Below the pieces are notes generated by a model that saw only the letters and a program-made list of their open reading frames with translations, had not been told where the DNA came from and did not search any database. Below, one piece after another: positions 1 through 10,439 of a stretch of 60,000 nucleotides of DNA. Numbering within the stretch: the stretch's first letter is position 1; each line of letters begins with the position of its first letter. The DNA is from Prorocentrum cordatum. Its lineage: Eukaryota; Sar; Dinophyceae; Prorocentrales; Prorocentraceae. The stretch covers positions 176,001-236,000 of the forward strand of contig CAUYUJ010005014.1 of the NCBI GenBank assembly GCA_963575745.1. Direction: 5' to 3'. A program made the position numbers and the translations under genes.

Positions 1-2
1 CG

Positions 3-640
3 TCAATGCGCACCAGGTGCCGACGGAGGGCACTCATGGTGCCCCCCCCTGCCGGTGATCCTGGCGTCCGCCACGCGCGGGCCATGCATGGGTCCTTCGG
101 CCTCCTGGCTAGCCGCCCAATCAGCATTCGTGTGCCCTGTAGCGGCCAACCACCGGGCGTGGAGGTCTGTGGCGCCTTGCCGTCCATTCCTCAGTGCTTG
201 ACTGGGGTCCTCAGCATCCGAGGGGGTGGGCGGATTCTCCATCCGCAACACCTCCTCCAGGGCAAGGTCTGGGGATGGGAAGGAGGGGGGGTCGACAAGG
301 ACAGAGCCCCCGTGCGCAGCCTGGCTCACCACGAAAGGCGAGCCGTTGTCCGTCCAAAGGAGGGGCCCCCGCTCTCTGCCTTGTGACGAGTACTCAAGGC
401 CGCGACGCCACCAGCCGAGCGGGCCATCAGGGCACTCGAGCACTGGAGGCGGGTCAGGAGGGGAGAAGTCGGGACAAGAGCTGGTGGGCGAGGGAGGGAA
501 GGCGCGGGGCGATCCAGCGGCAGCGATCGGAGATCGATCGATCCGATCACCCAACGGAGCGGCCCCGATCGCAGGATCGGGAGCGATCCTGGAGGCGTTG
601 GGCGAGGGGGGGAGTCCCATGGGCCGTCCAGCCGCCGTCC
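3..640 (-). other. Coding-like stretch, unidentified
   Basis: The minus strand is open here and the translation is of mixed, non-repetitive composition around residues such as GPLLWTDNGSPFVVSQ, which looks more like protein than the repeat DNA next to it. I see no family match, no clear start and no splice signals. The stretch reaches the window edge, so it could be an exon or a retroelement remnant. The plus strand has shorter overlapping ORFs that look like shadows. Confidence 0.2.
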
Positions 641-764
641 CCACGGAAGGTCTGTTGCGATCGGTCCTCTCTGTGGAGGAGGGCACCTCCCTGCGACCAC
701 TAACATCATGATTAGCCGACTCTCGCTCTCTTCCTTCTGGCTGATGGCTGGCCTCGCCGTCAGA

Positions 765-2519
765 TCCAGGGAAGCGACTGAAGGTCGCAATATCTGTGTG
801 TATCGCAGGGATGAACGCATCACCCCCTCCTCCAGCGGCGTGTCTGCCGTTCTCACCTCCAGGGAAGCGACTGAAGGTCGCAACGTCAGTGTGCATACTG
901 TCGACGCCCTCCCTACCAACCCCTGTGGGAGCCAGGTCCCTGGTCCTCTCTTCAACGTCCCAACGGTCACTGGGTCGAACGCCGTGGGCCTCCCTCTGCC
1001 TGCAGTCATCCGATCCAGGGAAGCGACTGAAGGTCGCAAGACCTGTGTGTATCGCAGGGATGAGTGCATCACCCCCTCCTCCAGTGTCGTGACTGCCGCT
1101 CTCAGGTCCATGGAAGCGACCGCGCGCTGCGTCGGCGTCAGAAAGCGCTCCAAGGGCTGAAGGCGCATCTTCTGCGTTCAGCTCGCGGCCGACGGCTGCA
1201 TCACTCGGCGCGGGCGCGTCCAGGAGGGGGGCTCGGTGGAGTGTAGGCGCGAGCCTCCATCAAGCGAGTCGGGACTACGGTCAGGCGTCTGCCCGTCTCT
1301 CCTGCCGACGCTCTCGCGAGCGCCCCCTGGGGGTGTCAGTTCCCTGGGCTCCCCCTCCACGTCGCAGTGGCCCCTGGGTCGAACGACGAGGGCATCCCTC
1401 TGCCCCTCGTCAGTGTGCCTACGAGGACCTGGGTCCGTGGGGGGGTTCGCTTGAACAGGAGTGGGGTTCTCGCCCCCCCGCCCACCTGGCGTCGCCGAGG
1501 GCAGTCCCAATCCGCCCAACATCGCCTGGGGAGAAGGAGATTGGGCGCCCCGCAGTGGGCATGTGAGCGGTACGGGTGAGAGAGGGGGGTAAGCTAGGCG
1601 GGAGGGCGTCGCGCGCGCCGTCCTCACATCCAGGGAAGCGACTGAAGGTCGCAACGTCAGCGTGCATACTGCCTACGTACTCGCGACCACCCCCTGCGGG
1701 AGCAAGCTCCCTGGTCCTCTCATCCACGTCACAACGTTCCCTGGGTCGAACGCCACAGGCATCCCTCTGTCTGCCGTCATCCGATCCAGGGAAGCGACTG
1801 AAGGTCGCAAGATCTGTGCGTATCGATGCATCACCCCCTCCTCCAGAGTCATGCCTGCCGCTCTCAGGTCCATGGAAGCGACCGAGCACTGCGTCGGCCT
1901 CGGAGTGCGCTCCAGGGCCTGAGGGCCCGTCTTCGATGCTGACTTCGCGGCGGCGGGCTCCTTCACTCGGCGCAGTCGCGTCTAGAAGGGGGTGCTCGGC
2001 GGAGTGAGGGCATTGGCCTCTGTGAAGCACGTCGGGGCCAGGCGCAGGCGTCTGCCCGTCTCCCCCCCCCCCCCCCCCCGACGCCCTCGCAAGCGCCCCT
2101 CGGGGGAGGCGGATCCCTAGTCCCCCCCTCCACGCCACAGGGGTCTCTGGATCTAACGCCGAGGGCCCCCCTCTGACCCTCGTCCGACTGCCTGCGGGGG
2201 ACAGGAGCCGCGGGGGGATTCGCTGTTTCAGGAGTGGGGCCTTCGCCCCCCGTAAATCTGGCATCGCCGAGGGCGGTCCCATTCTGCCCAGCACCGCCTG
2301 GAGAGAAAGAGAATGGGCGCTCAGCAATGGGCATGGGAAGGGTTGGGGTGAGAGAGGGGGATAGGCTAGGCGGGAGGGCATCATGCCTGCTAGTATCACA
2401 TCCAGGGAGGCGACTGAAGGTCGCAATATCAGTGTGAATCGGGGGGCTGAACGAATCAACCCCTCCTACCGCGACGCGCCTGCCGCTCTCAAATCCAGGG
2501 GAGCGACTGAAGGTCGCAA
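765..2519. repeat. Higher-order tandem repeat (about 771-bp period) with a 26-bp hairpin core
   Basis: A core containing GCGACTGAAGGTCGC recurs at 765, 858, 1014, 1629, 1785, 2401 and 2494. The spacings are 93, 156, 615, 156, 616 and 93 bp, so the pattern repeats every 771-772 bp. Flanking text recurs at the same interval, for example near 948 and 1712 and near 1333 and 2101. The core is an inverted repeat with stem GCGAC/GTCGC and loop TGAAG. On the minus strand it translates as ATFSRFPG, which explains repeated peptide text there without implying a gene. Confidence 0.85.
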
Positions 2520-2559
2520 AATCAGTGTGCATCGCAAGGTTGAGAGTTTCAACCCCTCC

Positions 2560-3240
2560 CTCCGTTTGGCTGAAGGCCAACGGATCTCGTGCGCATGAGG
2601 CGTCGGCAGAAGCATCCCCACTCCAGGGGGCAGGGGGCGAAGGCTGTCCAGGCGGGATGGTGTCCTGAGATCCAGGGCGAGGATGTCCCGAGTCAGTCGG
2701 TCCATCGACCCCAAGGTCGACGACTGGCGACGCGGCACTCGTTGCCACAAGGATGGCAGGATCACCGCCGATCGATCGCCCATCCATGCTAAGCCGAAGG
2801 GCCGGGCACGAAGCCGTAGACGAGGAACCCAGGGAGTCTGCAATGGCGGCCCGGCCCCGGCGGAAACGCGCGGCAAAAAGACCCCTAGGGGAAACCCCCT
2901 GAGCTGGGAGACCCGGTGGAGGGACCAGGGCCCAGAGACGGCGACTTGAGCCAGAGGGGATACGCGAAGCGTCAAGAATTTGGTGCGGGTCTCTTCCAGG
3001 AAGTGATGCTAGGGCGGTTCGGGCACAGAGGAGACAGCTTTTCAGACAGAGATCCCGCCCCCTGCGCTTCCCGCCCCCGCACGCGGGGGCGTCGGACGTG
3101 ATTAAGAAGACAGAAGAGGTGGAAGGGGGATGGCCAGAAGGAGCATTGTGAGGAACATGAGTGGCTTGGACAGGAGAGGTGGAACAGGATCCAGACGCGA
3201 GAGCTGAGGTGGACACCATCCTCTGTCACACAACTGTCAA
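2560..3240. other. Intergenic, no gene recognised
   Basis: Mixed-composition sequence following the higher-order repeat. I see short GC palindromes, for example CCCGCCCCCGCACGCGGGGG near 3079, but no convincing exon, RNA gene or mobile-element end. Confidence 0.4.
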
Positions 3241-3384
3241 ACGTTGATCCCCACGAGCTTCCAGCAGCCTCGAACAACCCCTGGGCAGCTGCAAAGGCGC
3301 CGCTTCGCCCAGAGCAGGGCTGTCTTAAATTCAAGCGTGTCGTCTCGAGGTTTCGTCGATCGATGCGGGCGGTCTTGGCGAACC

Positions 3385-3640
3385 AGGGCCGATTCGAATT
3401 CGGGTTCGAGACCGTGTCGATCGATCCAGGGTCGACTTCTGTCCGAGTTCGAACGATCTCTGGGCCCAGCTACAAACTCTGCATCTACTGCTGCTGGCCG
3501 AGCGAGTGGATCTGGCGCAGGCGGTTCAAGGGCTCCCCGAGCGCATCCACGAGCTCGACCAGGGACTCGTGGGCGTGGGCAACGCCCCTCTCCTCGAAAT
3601 CCTAGGGGCGCATGGGCGGAGGAAGAACAAGGAGGAGGAG
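3385..3640 (+). other. Possible plus-strand exon, leucine-rich helix
   Basis: One plus-strand frame reads AQLQTLHLLLLAERVDLAQA and continues with a helical, leucine-rich run to about 3,620, where it enters a GGA microsatellite. The composition is protein-like (heptad-like leucines). There is no start codon, partner exon or homology to support it, and two other frames are also open. Confidence 0.2.
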
Positions 3641-3945
3641 GAGGAGGAGGAGGAGGAGGAGGAGGAGACGATAAGAGAGGAGAGGAGGACAAGGAGGACG
3701 AGGAGAAGCAGGATGAGGAGGATAAGGCGGAGGAGGAGGAGGAGGAGGAGGAGGAGGAGGAGGAGGAGCAGAGGGGGAGGGGGGCGGAGGAAGAGAAGGA
3801 GACGGATATGCAAGGGAGGAGGAGGAGGAGGAGGAGGACACGGAGGGGGAGGAGGAAGCTTACAAGGAGGAGGAGGAGGAGGAGGAGGAGGAGGAGGAGG
3901 AGGAAGTGTAGAAGGAGGAGGGGGAGGAGGAACAGGAGGGGGAGG
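3629..3945. repeat. GGA/GAG trinucleotide microsatellite, interrupted
   Basis: Nearly pure polypurine GAG/GGA repeats with a few interruptions, purine-rich on the plus strand. It opens long artefactual Glu/Gly/Arg or Pro/Ser reading frames. Confidence 0.9.
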
Positions 3946-4244
3946 AGGAGGGAGGGGCAGCGCTGTGTCCTCCAGCGCGGTAGCCCCGCCGCTCAGCATC
4001 GCGGTCATGACGCCGTCGTTCTCGGCGGCCTTGCTGACGGGGGGGGGGGGGGAAGCGTTCCCCTCGTCGACCCTCCGCCTCCTCATCCTCGCCTTCCCTC
4101 TCGTCCCCCCACCTCATCATCATCTTCTTTCATTCCTCACGGTCGAAGCGTTCATAATGTCCTGTTTTTGGAAAGCTCCTAGCCAGTCTACATGTTGTTA
4201 GGCATATTGTATCCCTGCAAGGCCCCGCGAGTCCACATTAGCCT

Positions 4245-4525
4245 TCGTGGGTGCTCGTTTTGGCGGATCGTTGGGGGGTGCTCGTTTTGGCGGATCTTTG
4301 GGTGGGTGGTTGTTTGGGCTGATCGGTGGGGGTGGTTGGTTTGGCGGATCGTTGGTGGGTGCTCGGTTTGGCGGATCCCTGGAGGTGCTAGTTTGGGCGG
4401 ATCGTTTGGGGTGTTCGTTCAGCTGATCTTTCGGGCTGCTCGTTGTGGCGAATCGTTGGGAGGTGCTCGTGTGGGCTGATCTTTGAGGGTGCTCGTTTGG
4501 GCGGATCTCCGAAGGTGCTCCTCCT
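4245..4525. repeat. 30-bp minisatellite (decapeptide-like repeat on minus strand)
   Basis: About nine or ten copies of a unit resembling GTGCTCGTTTGGGCGGATCT, with a period close to 30 bp. The period is a multiple of three and the minus frame stays open through it, reading as repeated NDPPKRAP-type decapeptides up to a stop at 4,198. The same frame continues upstream through the microsatellite into gene A, so it could encode a repetitive C-terminus or be intronic/3' DNA. Confidence 0.75.
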
Positions 4526-4539
4526 TCTTCTCCTTCCCA

Positions 4540-4830
4540 CCCCCCCCCCCCCCCCCCCCCTCCCCCAGGGGAGAGGGGGGGGGGGGGGGGGGGCGGGGGG
4601 GAGGAGGAGAAGGATGCAGAGAAGGATGAGACGGATGAAGAGGAGAATGAGGAGGAGGAGGCGGATGAGGAGGAGCAGCAGCAGCAGGAGGATGAGGAGG
4701 AGGGAGACGTTTTTTCCTCTGCAATCCCAGCAGCAGGAGGAGGAGGAGGATGAGGAGGAGGATGAGGAGGAGGATGATGATGATGAGGAGGAGGAGGATG
4801 AGGAGGAGGTTGGAGGTCATGAGGCAATAC
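4540..4830. repeat. Poly-C/poly-G block and GAG/GAT microsatellites
   Basis: About 20 C (4,543-4,560) are followed within a few bases by about 20 G (4,576-4,594), then GGA/GAT-rich repeats to 4,830. The C and G runs could pair as a hairpin or form quadruplex-like structures. Assembly of such runs is often unreliable. Confidence 0.8.
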
Positions 4831-4860
4831 CCGAGGATACGCATTTGTTTGATCCAGAGC

Positions 4861-5680
4861 CTGCTGCAGGGTGGTGAGCGCCGTGTCCAAGCTGTTCTCC
4901 CACGCCTTGACCTTGCCCCAGCCGTCCGTGCCGCACTCCATGAGGCTCTTGATCTTGGCAGCCTGCATCGTCAGCAGCCCGTAATCGGCGAAGGCATCCG
5001 TCATCTGCTTGATTGGGTTCGTCTTGCCAGCCTTGGCCTTGCCCTTGGCCTTGCCTTTGGCCTTCGCCTTGCTCTTGGGCTTCGGCGTCGCCTTGGGCTT
5101 GTGGGCCGCCGCTGCTGGGGAGGCTGCTGCCGCTGGAGAGGGGCTGCCGTTGGCGTCGTCGGCCTTCTGGGGCGTGGCAGTTGCAGCGGCTGTGGGCGCC
5201 GCGCCCTGGCGCGGCTGTTTCGCCACTGGCGGTGGCGTCAGAATAGAGCCCCCAACCTCCACGGCCTTCGCCCTCTTGCAGTCCTCGGCCTCCTCCTCAA
5301 CCGTCTTCCACGCGCGCGCTTCCGACCCAGCTCTCTGAACTTCCTGCTGTGCGCGAACTCCAACCTGCCCGAGTTCTCGTTGAGTGCGACGTGAGGGGGT
5401 CCACGCTGAATGGCTTTCTTGGCGATCCTCCACTGCTGCTTCACTTTCGCGCCCTCCCTCCTCGCGGATGATCGCGTCGAGGTTCAACATCTGCGTCTGG
5501 TCGAGTTCACTCTGGTGGGTCGCCCCGGCGGAGGAACGGCGCTTCTGGCACGGATCCCACATCTGCTTGGCCCAGGCCTCCCTCCGCTCGAGCTTCTCTT
5601 TCCCCTTCATCTGCTTGTACTTGGCGTGCTCCCCCTGTTGAGACGCGATCCACGGCGTGAAGCGCTTGTAGATGGGCGTC
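4861..5680 (-). CDS. Gene A exon 7: lysine/alanine-rich segment of an unknown protein
   Basis: Minus-strand exon of 820 nt. The 3' splice site is GCGAG|GACG at 5,680 and the likely 5' splice site is CAG|GCTCTG (GC-type) at 4,861. With the upstream exon ending in phase 2, the frame stays open throughout. It starts TPIYKRFTPWIASQQGEHA, continues with charged helix (KGKEKLERREAWAKQMW), then an Ala/Pro linker, a lysine-rich tract (KPKATPKPKSKAKAKGKAK) that could be nuclear-targeting or nucleic-acid binding, and ends with a helix (MTDAFADYGLLTMQAAKIKS). No catalytic motif is visible. Downstream the frame remains open through a microsatellite and the 30-bp minisatellite, so the true 3' end is uncertain. 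Function unknown. Confidence 0.6.
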
Positions 5681-5806
5681 CTCGCTGGGCCACGCGGGCT
5701 CTGAATGGCAGGAGGCGCGCGCCATCTCGATGTCCCCTCGCGTGCGAACAGACCTCCTCAGAGAGGCAGCTCACCCACCACGAGGATATCGAGCGCCACG
5801 CATCAC

Positions 5807-6288
5807 CTGCCATAGTATGCGCCCTTGGGGCCCAGGGTCCTTGAAGCGACCAAGAAGCCACCTGCCTTGCACTGCTCGAGGATCAGGCCCCTCTTCCACC
5901 CCTCCACGTCGGCCTCGTCCTCCTGGGGGTTCTCGTCGGGCTGCTCCTGCGGCAGCTGCGACTTGCTCGTCACCTCCAGGAAGAGCTGCATGAGCTGGCT
6001 GTCGAGCGTCACGCGCGTGCCCTGGCTCTCGTCGCCCACGCTGACAGCGTCCAGCTCCTTCTGAAACTGCTCCGCCATTGCGTCCGCCTGCGGTCCTGTG
6101 ACCCCGACGCCCTGCGAGCCACTGCCTGCCGCGGCCGCCTCAAGCGGCGGCTCCGCCGCCTTCTCCATCTCCGTCAGCGCTGGCGCTGCCCGTGATCGGG
6201 GCGGCGCCGCGGCTGCTGGGGGCGGCGCCGCGGCTGCTGGGGGCGGCGCCGCGGGCCCAGGCGCAGGCGACACCCCTGCCAGCGCATC
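5807..6288 (-). CDS. Gene A exon 6
   Basis: Minus-strand exon of 482 nt. The 3' splice site is CAGCAG|GATGCG at 6,288 and the 5' splice site GGCAG|GTGATG at 5,807. It begins DALAGVSPAPG, runs through a Pro/Ala-rich linker with repeated APPPAAA blocks, then an acidic helical region (QFQKELDAVSVGDE; QLMQLFLEVTSKSQLPQEQP) and ends GPKGAYYGR. The intron to exon 7 is 126 bp (5,681-5,806), GT-AG. Length and phase fit both neighbours: it enters in phase 0 and leaves in phase 2. No family recognised. Confidence 0.6.
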
Positions 6289-6344
6289 CTGCTGATGTCG
6301 GAACACAAAAGCGAGGAGGAGATGGACGGGATGAAGAAAGGTGG

Positions 6345-6610
6345 GGAATGATGACGATGATGATGAAGATGATGATGACGATGATGATGGTGATGATGAT
6401 GATGATGACGATGGTGATGCTGATGATGGTGATGCTGATGATGATGCTGCTGCTGAGGATGATGACGATTATGATGATGATGATGCTGGTGCTGATGATG
6501 CTGTTGATGATGGCGATGCTGGTGATGATGCTGATGCTGATGACGATGCTGGTGATGATGCTGATGATGATGATGCTGATGGTGATGTTGGTGATGATGG
6601 TGAGGATGGT
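6345..6610. repeat. Degenerate GAT/GCT trinucleotide repeat in gene A intron 5
   Basis: About 265 bp of GAT/GAC/GGT/GCT triplets on the plus strand, followed by a G run and GGA repeats to about 6,705. It lies in the large intron between exons 5 and 6 and gives poly-Asp or poly-Met reading frames that are not genes. Confidence 0.85.
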
Positions 6611-6724
6611 GAGGAGGACGGGGGGGGGGGGGAGGAGGAGGAAACTGATGAGGAGGAGGGGGAGGAGGAGGAGGAGGAGGAGGAGGGAGGAGGAGGAGGA
6701 TGAGGCGGGATGAGGGGAGGTCAA

Positions 6725-6814
6725 CCGCAGCGGGGGGTGGGGGGTGGGTGGGGTGGGGTGGGGGGTGGTGGGGGGGGTGTGGGTGGGGGTGGTGGGTGGG
6801 TGGGGGGTGGTTGG

Positions 6815-6853
<39 letters not shown>
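6725..6853. repeat. G-rich tract (GGGGTGG and poly-G)
   Basis: G/T-rich low-complexity DNA that ends in a near-continuous G run of more than 30 bases at 6,819-6,853. It is a strong candidate for secondary structure and for a collapsed or uncertain assembly length. Confidence 0.85.
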
Positions 6854-6856
<3 letters not shown>

Positions 6857-7240
6857 GCTTCGTGGCCCAGCATGTCCCGTAGCCTTGAGCTCAAGATGGG
6901 TGGGGTAGGGCTCTTGTGGACGGGATCCGACAGCGAAGCAAACACCCGCCCCCAAAGCATACTTGAACACGTCATGTCCTATCTAATGGTAGCAGTGGTC
7001 GCCTCGAACTCATTCGGATCTCGACCCGCATTCGAGGACAGGTGCGATTCGAGTGACGAGGTTTGGGACACGTCGGAGGAGGAGGAGGTGGAGGAGGAGA
7101 AGGGCGAGGAGGAGGATGCATGATGAGGAGGCGGATGGCGAGGAGGAGGAGGAGGAGGAGGAGGAGCGGGAGGAGGCAAAGGCATGATATGTGAGGATGC
7201 GTTGCGTTGGATGCACGTCCTGGGCCTGCTCGGGCGGCGC

Positions 7241-7270
7241 CTGCGAGTCGTCCCCAGAGAGATCAACAAC
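7241..7270 (-). CDS. Gene A exon 5, micro-exon
   Basis: A short protein-like island, VVDLSGDDSQ, lies between a CT/GA microsatellite and GGA repeats on the minus strand. The 3' splice site is GCCGAG|GTTG at 7,270. Two GC-type 5' sites are possible: CGCAG|GCGCC at 7,241 (30-nt exon) or GAGCAG|GCCC at 7,226 (45-nt exon). Both keep phase 0 with exons 4 and 6. It is small enough that I would want transcript support. Confidence 0.4.
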
Positions 7271-7277
7271 CTCGGCA

Positions 7278-7529
<252 letters not shown>

Positions 7530-7714
7530 TCGCTCTCACTTTCTCTCATGGTCGCTCTCCGCCCCCTGATCCCCATGCCGCCCCGCTTTATCTCTGGGCC
7601 CCTCCCATGCAGTCCTATACCACATCATCCTACCAGGTCACCACCCCTCCCCATCTGTAGTCATTGCATTTTTTTCGGTGGTAATTCATTGCAAAAAGGC
7701 TCCGCCTGTCACGC

Positions 7715-7876
7715 CGCGCCCGTCAAGCTGTCGGGCAGCTCCCCGTTCCGCACCCAGAAGCCGAGGGTGCCCTTGAGCTGCTGGTTCTCTGCCATCGCTT
7801 TTCTCTGAGCAAGCGCCGCCTGCTCGCCCTCGACTGCCGCCGCCATCTGGTGAAGATCGCTGGTGCGGGCGCAGCC
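7715..7876 (-). CDS. Gene A exon 4
   Basis: Minus-strand exon of 162 nt encoding GCARTSDLHQMAAAVEGEQA followed by a helical AQRKAMAENQQLKGT segment and LGFWVRNGELPDSLTGA. The 3' site is TTCGAG|GGCTGC at 7,876. The 5' site chosen is GCGCG|GCGTGA (GC-type) at 7,715, just before an in-frame stop. It is phase 0 at both ends, which fits exons 3 and 5. The central helix is glutamine- and alanine-rich, coiled-coil-like. Function unknown. Confidence 0.5.
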
Positions 7877-8414
7877 CTCGAAAGCGGTCATGTAGGACGG
7901 TCACTACAGATAGTAAGCCTGAAACCTTGAAGAGACCTGAGCCAACAACGTTAGCATACGTTTCGCTCCACCCCTATATACGCGTTTACAAGAGGATTTG
8001 TTTGCTCTAACTGGCGTTTCGCATGAGACATCCTATCGTTAGGGGTGGGGCGGGTTTGTAGCTGACGTGATTGCATACACTGTCATACAATCATACACAT
8101 CCATTTCATCACACCGTTGTTAGTGCATGCGTACTTTTACATGCATGATACCATCTCCCTAACTACCCCCAGGACTCTGATTGATGTCGCGAGCATTGCA
8201 ACCCCGAACGCCCGCGCAACCACGAATCTCAAAGACGAAAGACGCTTAGTTTACATCGCGCCTGCGGGGCCACGCGTCGAGCCGATGCATCCGGCTGTGA
8301 GAATCTGCGCGATGGAACGGGGGCTGGCCTAAACTCGCAATCATAATGGCGGTGGAGCAATCATCGAGGGAAGCTCCTCCACAATCTTCTTGGCCTTTTT
8401 TCGGGGGCGGCGTC

Positions 8415-8953
8415 CTCGGCGCCGAAGACTCGACGGGGCTGCTGACTGACATCGGCGAGAGGCGAGGGTGACGGCCTGGCGTCCTGCGAGTCGGTGGCGG
8501 CTGGCCTCTTGGCGACGGGCGCCGCGGCGACGGGCACCTTGGGCCCGAGCTCCTGGGGCGCCCGGAACGCTTTGAAGATGTTGAGCTTCTCGGCGATGGC
8601 CTGCTCCTTCGTCAACTCCTGATTCTCCGGGCGCTGGCACAGCGAGTTCATCCAGTCGACGGCCCCCACCTCGCCATTGTCGAACCACTTCGCATTCACC
8701 TGCGATATCTGTCCTCCAGCGGAGGGCGAGTCCCGAATTACGAACTGCCTCTGCTTCTCCTTGTCTTTCGGACCGTCCCACCTGCCCATCGCATAGAAGG
8801 TGTCGCCAACGAAATAGTCGTGGCTGATGCCCCTCTTCTTGCCATTGTTCTCAAGCGCGTTCTGGCTACGGTACGCGCCGACTGTCGCATCTATGACCAA
8901 CGACGTCGTGCCATCTGCCCAGACCGCCTCCATCGACGTCAACGGGTCGGCAC
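8415..8953 (-). CDS. Gene A exon 3
   Basis: Minus-strand exon of 539 nt. The 3' site is GAGCAG|GTGCCG at 8,953; the proposed 5' site is GCCGAG|GACGCC (GA-type) at 8,415. Entering in phase 1, it reads ADPLTSMEAVWADGTTSLVI and then a folded-looking region (HDYFVGDTFYAMGRWDGP; NAKWFDNGEVGAVDWMNSLC) followed by a helix (TKEQAIAEKLNIFKAF) and a Pro/Ala-rich, basic C-terminal part. It leaves in phase 0. This is the most globular part of the protein. I recognise no family and no catalytic signature. Confidence 0.6.
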
Positions 8954-9248
8954 CTGCTCGGAGCGGGCGCGACCCCCCCCCCCCCCGCGGTTGCCAGGGG
9001 CGCCGCCCCTGGCGCGTTTCACCGTGCGTCGTGTGCCGTTTGAAGAAAAGGGGCGTTCAGAATTTCCTTTCCTTTCAAACGCTTCTAGCCTCCCCCTCCT
9101 CCTCCTCCTCCACCTCCACCTCCTCCTCCTCCCCCCCCTCCCCCCCCCCCTCGTCCTCCTCGCCATTCCTCATTCTCCCCCCTCCTCCTTCCTCGTTTGT
9201 GTTCTCCGCCTGCTCCCAGGGAGGGTGGGCAATTTGAAAAGTTAGCAC

Positions 9249-9420
9249 CTCCTGGCTCTCGAAGCTCAATTGCGTACTCTGGCGGATCAGTTTTACGAGC
9301 GCCAGCGCGTTTCCTGAATGCCCTCCTGGTGTCACGCTCGTACCCGAAGTGGAAACTCTCCACTGCCGACGGCCCCTTCGAAACCGTCTGGGCTGCTGGT
9401 TTCTTTGCGACGGCGGTGTC
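9249..9420 (-). CDS. Gene A exon 2
   Basis: Minus-strand exon of 172 nt: DTAVAKKPAAQTVSKGPSAV followed by FHFGYERDTRRAFRKRAGARK and YAIELREPGG. The 5' site is CCAGGAG|GTGCTA (GT) at 9,249. The 3' site GACGAG|GACACC at 9,420 lies inside an 11-bp sequence, GACGAGGACAC, that is also present at the other end of the upstream intron (9,798-9,808 and 9,416-9,426 on the plus strand). The intron 9,421-9,802 then begins with GA. The splice to exon 3 (intron 8,954-9,248) is GT-AG and also has a repeated AGGTGC at its two ends. Confidence 0.6.
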
Positions 9421-9483
9421 CTCGTCCTCGGGCTCTCCATTGCACCGACTTCGAATTCGGTGCAATGGAGATCGGGATCCCGA

Positions 9484-9712
9484 TCGCGCCCCCTCAACTC
9501 TGAAAACCGTACCCCCTCAACTCTGAAAATCGCACCCCCTCAACTCTGAAAATCACACCCCTCAACTCTGAAAATCATACCCCCTCAACTCTGGATATCG
9601 GATCCCTCAATTCTGAAAATCACACCCCCTCAACTCTGGAAATTGCACCCCCTCAATTCTGAAAATCGTACCCCCATCAACTCTGGACATCGGCCCCCCT
9701 CAACTCTAAGAA
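9484..9712. repeat. 23-24-bp minisatellite in gene A intron 1
   Basis: Ten imperfect copies of a unit close to CCCCCTCAACTCTGAAAATC in tandem. It fills most of the intron between exons 1 and 2, next to a 14-bp-arm hairpin at 9,437-9,473. Confidence 0.9.
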
Positions 9713-9802
9713 AAACTCTGTCCTGTAACAATACAGCTGTGTTTTTATTGTGTTATTTGCTCATGGTTGGCGCACTCGTTTCAAGATGTGGCCCTCAGTG
9801 TC

Positions 9803-10357
9803 CTCGTCGTCATCCTTGCCGCCGTCGGGCAGCTCCTCATCATCAGCGGGTTCGTCGCCTCCAGCTTCGAGATCATCTTCATCCTCATCATCCTCCTCGG
9901 GTTCGGCGCCGTCCTGTGGATCCTCGTCATCTGCTTCTGCTGCTGCTGCTTGAAGCTCTCTAGGAATTGCGCCGAAAGGCTTCTGAAACCACCTGCGACG
10001 CCTGTAACACGACACTTTGGCATGGCACAACAAAGTGGCGACCCGATCGTGGCAACTCTTAACCCATGTGTCATGCAACGCACCGCCTTGCTTGTACTTG
10101 CTGGAGAACCCATCATTCTCTGTGACCTTTGCGAGCGCTGCCATTGTAAGCCCCTGAGGAACGAAAAACTTGCTGTTCAGCGTTGCGAGATCTCGGACCA
10201 TGCCCATGTAGTGAATCACGCCGGCCTTCTTGATGCCGCTCTTGCGGCGCTTCTCCCCATATTTGATCGAATTGGGCCCAGTCACATGTGAAGCAAAGAT
10301 CTCTGCGAGGTCTGCCACAGGGTCGGTTGCGGCTGGTTTGCCGTGGGTGGCTACCAT
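9803..10357 (-). CDS. Gene A exon 1 (first exon visible)
   Basis: Minus-strand open frame of 555 nt. An ATG at 10,357 gives MVATHGKPAATDPVADLAEI; the frame is open to about 10,395, so an upstream exon joined at CGCAG (about 10,389) is equally possible. It contains HVTGPNSIKYGEKRRKSGIK, GMVRDLATLNSKFFVPQGLT and KSCHDRVATLLCHAKVSCYR, then an acidic C-terminal tract (EEDDEDEDDLEAGGDEPADD). It ends DDDE at a GA-type 5' splice site. The six downstream exons follow on the same strand with matching phases, giving a model of about 920 codons. The acidic and lysine-rich segments suggest a nuclear or nucleic-acid-associated role, but that is only inference from composition. Confidence 0.55.
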
Positions 10358-10439
10358 GTTGAAACCAATTGAGCCCAAACGGCTGCGGTTGAATCACCGT
10401 TCGGGGTTGCAATCGTATCGGAGAGGCGGTCAGCGCCAC

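Noticed and set aside
765-2519. CRISPR-like array (conserved 26-bp hairpin repeat)
   Set aside because: Spacers are irregular (93 to 616 bp) and themselves repeat every 771 bp; no cas-like genes; the genome is eukaryotic in character. It is a higher-order tandem repeat.
3244-4201. Glu/Arg/Gly-rich ORFs of 230-310 codons
   Set aside because: Mostly GGA microsatellite; only a short upstream segment is protein-like and is listed with low confidence.
7930-7965. A second spliced-leader-like text (TTGTTGGCTCAGG on the minus strand)
   Set aside because: Lies within a gene A intron, lacks the full CTCAAG end and has no tandem copies; probably chance.
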